A DNA stretch of 38,968 nucleotides from Oscillospiraceae bacterium (GTDB taxonomy: Bacteria; Bacillota; Clostridia; Oscillospirales; Ruminococcaceae). The stretch covers positions 1-38,968 of the forward strand of contig JAHHUD010000006.1 of the NCBI GenBank assembly GCA_020024185.1, in the 5' to 3' direction. Below are positions 33,501-38,968 of the stretch, one piece after another. Numbering within the stretch: the first letter of the stretch is position 1; every line of letters starts with the position of its first letter. The position numbers and the translations under genes were made by a program. Below the pieces are notes generated by a model. That model was not told the DNA's origin and searched no databases. It saw only the letters and a list, made by a program, of their open reading frames with translations.

Positions 33501-34217
33501 TTAAATATTTATATCTGAATAAATTTTCATTACTTCTTCTTGAGATAATTCTTTAAAATTTCCAGCTTTCAAACTTTCATCAAGTTCAAGTCCACCTATT
33601 TTTGTTCTATGAAGTTCATTAACTCCAATATCAAAAACACCAAACATTCTTTTTATTTGATGATATACACCTTGTCTAAGTATAACTTTAACAATATATT
33701 TATCTTTTGTAGAAATAAGTGTTGCTGATTTCAATAATGTTCCATCAGCCAAAGTTACTCCGCTGTTAAAGCTTTGTATAATTTCTTCATTTATTTCTTT
33801 ATCCAAAGTTACAATATATTCTTTTGAAACATGTTTTTTGGGTGCAAGTATATCGTGTGCAAATTCTCCGTCATCAGTAATAAGAACAAAACCGGTACTT
33901 GTCTTATCAAGTCTTCCTGCTGGAAAAAGATTTCTTTTAGGATAGTCATTTTTTACCAAATCAACAACAGTAACATCATTTTTGTCATCTGTTGCGCTTA
34001 CAATTCCTTTGGGCTTATTAAGCATTATATATACAAATTTCTTGTATTCAAGCTTTTTTCCATTAATTACAATGACATTTTTTTCATTTACTTTCACATC
34101 GCCTTTTTTAACAACAGCATTATCAACCATAACCACACCTTTTGATAAAAGCTTTTTTGTATCTTGACGTGATATTCCTTCTGCATCAGAAATATATTTA
34201 TCCAATCTTATTAACAT
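33501..34217 (-). CDS. 16S rRNA pseudouridine synthase, RsuA/RluB family
   Basis: 238 residues from ATG 34217: an S4 RNA-binding domain (about 1-60; MLIRLDKYISDAEGISRQD) and a catalytic domain with AGRLDKTSTGFVLITDDG, where the Asp of GRLD is the nucleophile. The family converts specific uridines in rRNA to pseudouridine; which site is not deducible. The frame is open upstream to 34295, but the extra 26 residues are Cys-rich and cover promoter-like DNA, and AAAGGGTG precedes the ATG at 34217. Confidence 0.9.
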   Translation of the reverse strand: MLIRLDKYISDAEGISRQDTKKLLSKGVVMVDNAVVKKGDVKVNEKNVIVINGKKLEYKKFVYIMLNKPKGIVSATDDKNDVTVVDLVKNDYPKRNLFPAGRLDKTSTGFVLITDDGEFAHDILAPKKHVSKEYIVTLDKEINEEIIQSFNSGVTLADGTLLKSATLISTKDKYIVKVILRQGVYHQIKRMFGVFDIGVNELHRTKIGGLELDESLKAGNFKELSQEEVMKIYSDINI

Positions 34218-34222
34218 AAAAC

Positions 34223-34300
34223 ACCCTTTGAAAATACATACTTTACAAAATATTATACAATAATATTGTCGTGTTTTAAAGCATATATGTTTCAAAGGGT
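34223..34300. repeat. 11-bp inverted repeat flanking the rsuA promoter region
   Basis: Arms ACCCTTTGAAA (34223-34233) and TTTCAAAGGGT (34290-34300), 56 nt apart. The gene-proximal arm contains the AAAGGG that should be the ribosome-binding site. A TATAAT lies between the arms on the minus strand. If transcription starts further upstream the arms could pair and hide the site. Confidence 0.5.
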
Positions 34301-34314
34301 TAAATTTTTACAAT

Positions 34315-34827
34315 TTAGTTGGTATTTTCTTTAGCATTTTCCTTGTTTTCAGCTTTTTGTGCTGTCATAGGTTTAGCAATACCGTCTGGCTGTTCTAAAA
34401 TATACGCACCAATAAGCTTTTCTTTTTTCAATAACAAAACAGCATTTGCTTTTACATCACTGCCGTTATAATCTATTATTTCAAAGGTCCATTTACTTAC
34501 TTTATCACCTTTGTATTTTTCCAAGCTCATACCATCTGTTTGTTTTATTTTTTCATTAAATCCCTCAAAGTTTTCATCAAACTTTTTAGGAATTACAACC
34601 TCTGTAACCTGTGCAGTTTGAATATCAGCACTATGACCTTTTTCTGCTATGTATTCAATCATTTGTTGTGTTGTTGACAGTTTAGTTTTCTTTGAACTTG
34701 AGAATGTAGCCTCATCTTTTGTTATAAAATTTTTCACCCCAAGTACCACTGCACCGGCAGCAACAACACAAGCTGCAATTGCAACTATTTGAGTAAGTTT
34801 TTTCTTATTTATTGTTATCACAAACAT
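34315..34827 (-). CDS. DUF4830-domain protein, membrane anchored
   Basis: 170 residues from ATG 34827, which has AAGGGGGA upstream; the longer frame to 34878 has none. A short basic start, one membrane helix (about 12-32), then a DUF4830 domain: EVVIPKKFDENFEGFNEK, MSLEKYKGDKVSKWTFEIIDYN and NAVLLLKKEKLIGAYILEQPDG. The Lys/Glu/Asn-rich tail is low complexity. Function of the family is unknown; it is common in Clostridia. It is divergent from coaX across 110 bp. Confidence 0.75.
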   Translation of the reverse strand: MFVITINKKKLTQIVAIAACVVAAGAVVLGVKNFITKDEATFSSSKKTKLSTTQQMIEYIAEKGHSADIQTAQVTEVVIPKKFDENFEGFNEKIKQTDGMSLEKYKGDKVSKWTFEIIDYNGSDVKANAVLLLKKEKLIGAYILEQPDGIAKPMTAQKAENKENAKENTN

Positions 34828-34902
34828 ATTAAAATCCCCCTTAATATCTACTGCTTTATATTTATGATACAAAAACATAATATATACATATTTTTAAATA
34901 TA

Positions 34903-34911
34903 TGTTACAAT
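34903..34911 (+). promoter_or_regulatory. Extended -10 promoter of coaX
   Basis: TGTTACAAT, a TG-extended -10 box; transcription would begin near 34918, about 20 nt before the coaX ATG. The -35 is weak. Confidence 0.5.
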
Positions 34912-34937
34912 TATCTGACTACAAAGGAGGTTTTTGT

Positions 34938-35708
34938 ATGGTTATATGTTTTGATGTAGGAAATACAGATATAGTTGCTGGTATTTTTGAAAATGATAAA
35001 ATTATAAAATATATGCGTTTTAGATATGTTAAAGGTCTTTCAGAGTTTGAATATCTTCCGTTTTTACAAGAAAAAATGAATGTTAATAATGTTGATATAA
35101 GCAAGATAACCGGCTGTGTTCTTTGTTGTGTTGCAAAAAATACAGCAGATAGTCTTGCACTTGCAATAGAAACTTTGTTTGCCGTACCACCTGTTATATT
35201 TAAAAATGATAAAACCTGCTGTCTTGATATAAAAGGCAAAGACCCAAATGAAGTTGGCACTGATATTGTTGCAGCATGTATGGCTGCAAAAGAAAATCAT
35301 ACTATGCCTTGCATTGTTATCGACATGGGTACTGCAACAACCGTCACTGCTATGGATAAAAATTCCGCTATAATCGGCGTTTCTATTATTCCTGGTGTTT
35401 TCACTTCTATGTGGGCATTGCGTGATAGAACCGGACTTGTTGTTGATGAGACATTATCTCGTCCCTCAAAAGCAATAGGAACAGATACTCCAGAAAGTCT
35501 TGCAAGTGGCATAGTTCTTGGAAGTGCTTTTTGTATAGATGGTATGATTGAAGCTTTTGAAAAAGAAATAGGTTCAAAATGCAGTGTTGTTGCAACAGGA
35601 GGAGCAAGCCAGTTTATAATAGGAAGCTGTAAAAGAGAAATTACTCTTAATAATAATTTGTTACTTGAAGGCTTGTACTGTTACTATAAAAACAGTATAA
35701 TTAAATAA
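34938..35708 (+). CDS. coaX: Type III pantothenate kinase
   Basis: 256 residues from ATG 34938 (AAAGGAGG 8 nt upstream). ASKHA-fold motifs: MVICFDVGNTDIVAGIF at the start, EVGTDIVAA, then IDMGTATTVTAM, IIPGVFTSMWALRDRTG and the IGTDTPESLASGIVLGSA C-terminal element. It phosphorylates pantothenate, the first step to coenzyme A, and usually needs a monovalent cation. The G-A-D-R motif of many members reads GTDI here, a variant I believe occurs in other Clostridia. A longer frame opening at 34902 would begin inside the promoter. ppiB follows after 25 nt. Confidence 0.93.
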   Translation: MVICFDVGNTDIVAGIFENDKIIKYMRFRYVKGLSEFEYLPFLQEKMNVNNVDISKITGCVLCCVAKNTADSLALAIETLFAVPPVIFKNDKTCCLDIKGKDPNEVGTDIVAACMAAKENHTMPCIVIDMGTATTVTAMDKNSAIIGVSIIPGVFTSMWALRDRTGLVVDETLSRPSKAIGTDTPESLASGIVLGSAFCIDGMIEAFEKEIGSKCSVVATGGASQFIIGSCKREITLNNNLLLEGLYCYYKNSIIK

Positions 35709-35733
35709 ACTTAAATTAAAGGAGATATATATA

Positions 35734-36204
35734 ATGGTAGTTATTACAATGGATAACGGCAAAAAAATAGAAATCGAACTTTATCCAGAAATTGCACCAA
35801 TTTCTTGTGAAAACTTTGAAAAACTTGTTAAAGAAGGTTTTTACAATGGACTTACTTTCCACAGAGTTATAAAAGGATTTATGATACAAGGTGGTTGTCC
35901 TGAAGGAAATGGTATGGGTGGCCCTGGTTATTCAATCAAAGGTGAATTTGCTGCTAACGGCATAAAAAATGACCTAAAGCACACACGTGGCGTTCTCTCA
36001 ATGGCAAGGTCATCAAATCCAAACAGTGCAGGAAGCCAGTTCTTTATCATGCACCAAGATGCACCACATCTTGACGGTCAATATGCTGCTTTTGGTAAAG
36101 TTGTAAACGGCATGGATGTTGTTGACGAAATTGCAAATGTAAAAACAGGTTGGGCAGATAAACCTGCACATCCAGTTGTTATGGAAAAAGTTGAAATTAT
36201 ATAA
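35734..36204 (+). CDS. ppiB: Cyclophilin-type peptidyl-prolyl cis-trans isomerase
   Basis: 156 residues, no signal peptide, so cytoplasmic. Active-site elements: FHRVIKGFMIQGG (with the catalytic Arg), MARSSNPNSAGSQFFI and HLDGQYAAFGKVV. The enzyme speeds proline isomerisation in folding proteins. It shares a transcript with coaX and is followed by a terminator. Confidence 0.96.
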   Translation: MVVITMDNGKKIEIELYPEIAPISCENFEKLVKEGFYNGLTFHRVIKGFMIQGGCPEGNGMGGPGYSIKGEFAANGIKNDLKHTRGVLSMARSSNPNSAGSQFFIMHQDAPHLDGQYAAFGKVVNGMDVVDEIANVKTGWADKPAHPVVMEKVEII

Positions 36205-36216
36205 TTATATATTTAT

Positions 36217-36248
36217 AAAAGACACTCTAATTTTAAGAGTGTCTTTTT
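36217..36248 (+). terminator. Terminator of coaX-ppiB
   Basis: Stem AAAAGACACTCT / AGAGTGTCTTTT with a 7-nt loop, then T-run. The 260 bases that follow, to nagA, are AT-rich and hold no gene; no convincing nagA promoter or operator was identified in them. Confidence 0.88.
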
Positions 36249-36509
36249 CAACATAAAACACTATAATTGTTTAAAACAACTCAAAAAACTATATATTTGT
36301 AAAACATTTTGTAATATATTGTTATTTTTTAACAGTATGTTATCAAAAAATCATATGTACAAATTACTTTAAATACTTTTATACCAAAAATGTACATGAT
36401 TACACAAATTTTTTCTATTGTTTTAATCATACTAAAAGTTTAAAATAAAATTATACTTATATAGTAATAAATATATTTAATGATTTTAATTATAAAGGAG
36501 AATTACCAA

Positions 36510-37637
36510 ATGATTATTAAAAATGGTAACTTGTTTACAGAACAAGCACAATTTGTAAAACAAGATATTTCTTTTGATGGTGCAACAATCAGCCAAATTG
36601 GCGAAAATCTTTCTGGTGAAGAAGTTTTTGACGCAACAGATTGCTATGTTATCCCTGGTTTTGTTGATGTACATATCCACGGTGCAGCAGGCAGCGACTT
36701 CTGTGATAATTCTGAAAATGATATTACAGCTATTGCAAAATATCTTGCAAGCCAAGGTGTTACAAGCTTTTTGGGCACAACAATGGCTTTTGATGAACCT
36801 ATCCTCACAGATATTTTTGAAACAGCAAAACCTTTGTTCAATAAATCAATTGATGGGCAAGCAACTTTGCGTGGTGTAAATATGGAAGGTCCTTTCTTCC
36901 ACAAAGCAAAAAAAGGTGCACAGGCTGAAAAATATATTATTGACCCAGAATACGATATGTTCCAAAGACTTTATGAAGTATCCGGCAAAAATATCAGAAT
37001 TCTTGATATTGCTCCAGAACTTCCTGGTGCTTTAGAATTTATTGAAAAAGCAAGCAAAGTATGTCGTGTAAGTATTGCTCACACAACAGCAAACTTTGAC
37101 CAAGCAATAGCTGGATTTGAACACGGTGCAGACCATGTTACACACCTTTTCAACGCTATGCCTCCACTTAACCACAGAGACCCAGGTGTTGTTGGTGCAG
37201 CAGCAGATAAAGCAAGTTATGTTGAACTTATCAGTGACGGTGTTCATCTTCACCCAGCAGTAGTACGCACAATATTTAACCTCTTCGGTGAAGACAGAGT
37301 TTGTCTTATCAGTGACTCTATGCGTGCTTGTGGTATGCCAAACGGTGAATACAGCCTCGGTGGTCAAAAAGTATTTGTAAACAACGGTAAAGCTACATTG
37401 GAAGATGGCACAATTGCAGGCAGTGCAACAAATATTGCAGATTGTATGCGTCGTGCAGTAAGCTTTGGTGTTAAACTTGAAACAGCTCTTAAAGCTGCAA
37501 CAATTAACCCAGCAAAATCTGCTGATTTGTTTGATAAAGTTGGTAGCCTTACAGTTGGTAAACAAGCAGATATAGTTGTTTTGGATAAAGACCTCAACCT
37601 TAAACTTGTTGTTTTGGCTGGTAAAGTACAGAAATAA
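36510..37637 (+). CDS. nagA: N-acetylglucosamine-6-phosphate deacetylase
   Basis: 375 residues from ATG 36510 (AAAGGAG 9 nt upstream; an upstream ATG at 36480 lacks a site). Amidohydrolase barrel: H55 and H57 in VDVHIHGAAG, E126 in NMEGPFF, H191 in SIAHTTANFDQ, H212 in VTHLFNAMPPL and D269 in LISDSM, the catalytic base. It makes glucosamine-6-phosphate and acetate. nagB follows 25 nt downstream, so both steps of amino-sugar use are together. Confidence 0.97.
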   Translation: MIIKNGNLFTEQAQFVKQDISFDGATISQIGENLSGEEVFDATDCYVIPGFVDVHIHGAAGSDFCDNSENDITAIAKYLASQGVTSFLGTTMAFDEPILTDIFETAKPLFNKSIDGQATLRGVNMEGPFFHKAKKGAQAEKYIIDPEYDMFQRLYEVSGKNIRILDIAPELPGALEFIEKASKVCRVSIAHTTANFDQAIAGFEHGADHVTHLFNAMPPLNHRDPGVVGAAADKASYVELISDGVHLHPAVVRTIFNLFGEDRVCLISDSMRACGMPNGEYSLGGQKVFVNNGKATLEDGTIAGSATNIADCMRRAVSFGVKLETALKAATINPAKSADLFDKVGSLTVGKQADIVVLDKDLNLKLVVLAGKVQK

Positions 37638-37662
37638 TTTATTTTGAAAGGATATACATATA

Positions 37663-38418
37663 ATGAGAGTTATTGTTACAAAAAACTATGAAGATTTAGG
37701 TCGTGTTGCTGCAAATATCATCGCATCACAGGTTACACTTAAACCAGAAAGCGTTCTTGGTCTTGCAACTGGTTCTTCACCAATCAGCACATACAAAGAA
37801 CTTATCAAAAAATATGAAAACGGAGATTTGAGCTTTGCAAAATGTCATGCTGCAAATCTTGACGAATATGTTGGTCTTACAAAAGATAACGACCAAAGCT
37901 ACGCATACTTTATGTACAACAATCTTTTCAAATTTGTTGACATTGATATGGCAAATACAAACATTCCAGATGGTACAGAAAAAGATGCTGCAAAAGAATG
38001 TGCACGCTATGACGCAGTTATCAAATCTCTTGGTGGTGTAGACCTTCAACTCCTTGGTATCGGTCACAACGGTCACGTTGGTTTCAACGAACCAGCTGAT
38101 TGCTTTGCAAAAGGTACAAATATAATCAACCTTACACAAAGCACAATTGATGCAAACACACGTTTCTTTGAAAAGAAAGAAGATGTTCCAACACAAGCAT
38201 ACACAATGGGTATCAAAACAATCATGAGCGCTAAAAAAATTCTCTTGGTTGCAAGTGGTAAAGATAAAGCAGAAATCATCTACAAAATGGTTGCTGGCGA
38301 TATTACTCCACAAGTTCCAGCTTCTGTTCTCCAACTCCACAACGATGTTATAGTAGTTGTTGATGAAGCTGCTGGTAGTTTGTTGGCAGAAAAAGCACCA
38401 GAATATATTGAAAAATAA
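37663..38418 (+). CDS. nagB: Glucosamine-6-phosphate deaminase
   Basis: 251 residues. LGLATGSSPISTY near residue 32, D67 in NLDEYVGL, the LLGIGHNGHVGFNEP loop with the catalytic His and Glu, and LHNDVIVVVDEAAGSLL at the C-terminus. It converts glucosamine-6-phosphate to fructose-6-phosphate and ammonia. The extra C-terminal allosteric tail of enteric NagB is absent, as in most Gram-positive forms. It is the last gene of nagAB. Confidence 0.97.
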   Translation: MRVIVTKNYEDLGRVAANIIASQVTLKPESVLGLATGSSPISTYKELIKKYENGDLSFAKCHAANLDEYVGLTKDNDQSYAYFMYNNLFKFVDIDMANTNIPDGTEKDAAKECARYDAVIKSLGGVDLQLLGIGHNGHVGFNEPADCFAKGTNIINLTQSTIDANTRFFEKKEDVPTQAYTMGIKTIMSAKKILLVASGKDKAEIIYKMVAGDITPQVPASVLQLHNDVIVVVDEAAGSLLAEKAPEYIEK

Positions 38419-38438
38419 TTCTGTAAATTAATATTTAT

Positions 38439-38474
38439 AAAAACGGACAATAAATAATTTATTGTCCGTTTTTT
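38439..38474 (+). terminator. Terminator of nagAB
   Basis: Near-perfect palindrome: ACGGACAATAA / TTATTGTCCGT with a short loop, followed by TTTTT. Bases 38475-38708 after it are AT-rich with no recognisable gene. Confidence 0.88.
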
Positions 38475-38708
38475 ATTTTTATATATAATTTTATTTTGCT
38501 GTATAAAATATATATTTTCAAAAATCTATATTTTAATTATTAAAAATCTTACTATCTCTTATTAACTTGATTTTTGCATATATATGATGTAGAATTATAT
38601 AGACTAAACTCTATACTAAATATTTTGTATTAAATTTAAATTGTTATATTTAATTGTCATATTTATATTAAAATATCTCTTTAATTTTATTTTTCAACTA
38701 TATAACTC

Positions 38709-38756
38709 ACATTAGTTAAACGGATATAATAAGCAATTTCTAAGAGTTTGTTGTAA
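38709..38756 (+). pseudogene. Decayed tRNA-Arg(TCT)-like remnant
   Basis: TTAGTTAAACGGATATAATA matches the 5' half of the remnant at 38830 with one difference over 21 nt. The position of the anticodon loop reads TTTCTAA, which would give anticodon TCT. The acceptor stem, anticodon stem and T-arm do not form, so it is unlikely to be functional. Confidence 0.5.
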
Positions 38757-38829
38757 CATCCACTTTCTGTATAAAAGATATTGACATTGAGTTAGTTTAC
38801 AACTTAATATTATTATAAATTTTGGAAAT

Positions 38830-38903
38830 GCCCCCTTAGTTAAATGGATATAATAAACCCCTCCTAAGCGGCAGTCTGTTCGAGTCCTGCGAAGCCTTAA
38901 AAT
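38830..38903 (+). pseudogene. tRNA-Arg(CCT)-like remnant, possibly chimeric
   Basis: Starts GCCCCCTTAGTTAAATGG. The D-stem GTTA/TAAT pairs and the anticodon loop is CTCCTAA (anticodon CCT), but the anticodon stem arms AACCC and GCGGC do not match, the T-stem is broken around TTCGAGT, and the 3' end cannot pair with GCCCCCT. From the loop onward (CTCCTAAGCGGCAG) it closely follows the intact tRNA at 38922, whereas the 5' half does not. Confidence 0.6.
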
Positions 38904-38921
38904 TGAATAATTCTTGTATAC

Positions 38922-38968
38922 GCCCCCGTAGCTCAGTTGGATAGAGCGGTCGCCTCCTAAGCGACAGG
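38922..38968 (+). tRNA. tRNA-Arg(CCT), truncated by window end
   Basis: Acceptor 5' strand GCCCCCG, a good D-arm (GCTCAGTTGGATAGAGC) and a perfect anticodon arm GTCGC-CTCCTAA-GCGAC with anticodon CCT, then AGG at the edge. The T-arm and 3' end lie outside the window. It probably reads AGG codons. Confidence 0.9.

Noticed and set aside
34902..34937. Upstream TTG extension of coaX
   Set aside because: It begins inside the extended -10 promoter and the ATG at 34938 has an ideal AAAGGAGG.
34828..34937. Riboswitch or T-box upstream of coaX or rnf
   Set aside because: Both leaders are too short (about 20 and 36 nt after the inferred starts) to hold one.
36340..36420. Imperfect inverted repeat with GTAC cores upstream of nagA, considered as a NagR operator
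   Set aside because: Arms are interrupted by insertions and do not fit a regulator site I know; the AT-rich context makes chance likely.
37032..37565. 177-residue minus-strand frame inside nagA
   Set aside because: Shadow of nagA with very high Cys and Thr content and no start signal.
1..38968. CRISPR array, insertion sequence or prophage
   Set aside because: No regularly spaced repeats, transposase, integrase or phage structural genes were seen on either strand.

Overview
The window looks like chromosomal core genome from a low-GC, Gram-positive anaerobe of the class Clostridia. The evidence is strong GGAGG-type ribosome-binding sites, a zinc-type S14, a Cys-containing S4, a KOW-domain gene inside the ribosomal cluster, an Rnf complex in the order C-D-G-E-A-B, and FtsEX next to a PcsB-like hydrolase. 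I cannot fix the genus. No insertion sequence, prophage gene or CRISPR array is visible.

Layout. Bases 1-806 hold the 5' part of a membrane-anchored SGNH hydrolase gene (minus strand). Bases 956-16761 are one minus-strand S10-spc-alpha superoperon, from rpsJ to rplQ, with secY, adk, map, infA and rpoA. It starts at a promoter near 16733-16761, runs through a leader of about 300 nt, and ends at a hairpin terminator at 956-993. Bases 16938-19462 hold rqcH and a Nif3-family gene. Bases 19611-25122 hold the rnfCDGEAB operon with its own promoter and terminator. Bases 25288-26507 form a small plus-strand group: a CBM9-like protein of unknown role, a 44-residue membrane protein and a RidA-family protein. 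Bases 26512-34827 are again mostly minus strand: YitT-like protein, tRNA-Pro, ogt, an ftsE-ftsX-M23-S41 operon, a CdaR/PucR-type regulator, an RsuA-type pseudouridine synthase and a DUF4830 protein. Bases 34903-38474 are plus strand: coaX-ppiB and nagA-nagB. The last 260 bases contain two decayed tRNA-Arg-like sequences followed by the 5' two-thirds of an intact-looking tRNA-Arg(CCT).

How the genes work together. The ribosomal block couples ribosome assembly with secretion (SecY), nucleotide balance (Adk), N-terminal Met removal (Map), initiation (IF-1) and transcription (RpoA). RqcH serves rescue of stalled large subunits. Rnf couples ferredoxin oxidation and NAD reduction to an ion gradient. 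FtsEX with the coiled-coil M23 protein forms a cell-division hydrolase module. NagA and NagB return amino-sugar phosphates to glycolysis.

The most unusual points are: an S41 'peptidase' in the ftsEX operon whose nucleophile serine is a tyrosine; an RnfG with two tandem FMN-binding domains; an L30 with a Lys/Ala-rich N-terminal tail of about 48 residues; terminator-like and hairpin elements inside the S10 operon; and the tRNA-Arg remnants at the right edge, one of which looks like a chimera joined at the anticodon loop. All assignments come from reading the sequence and remembered family motifs. No database search was run.
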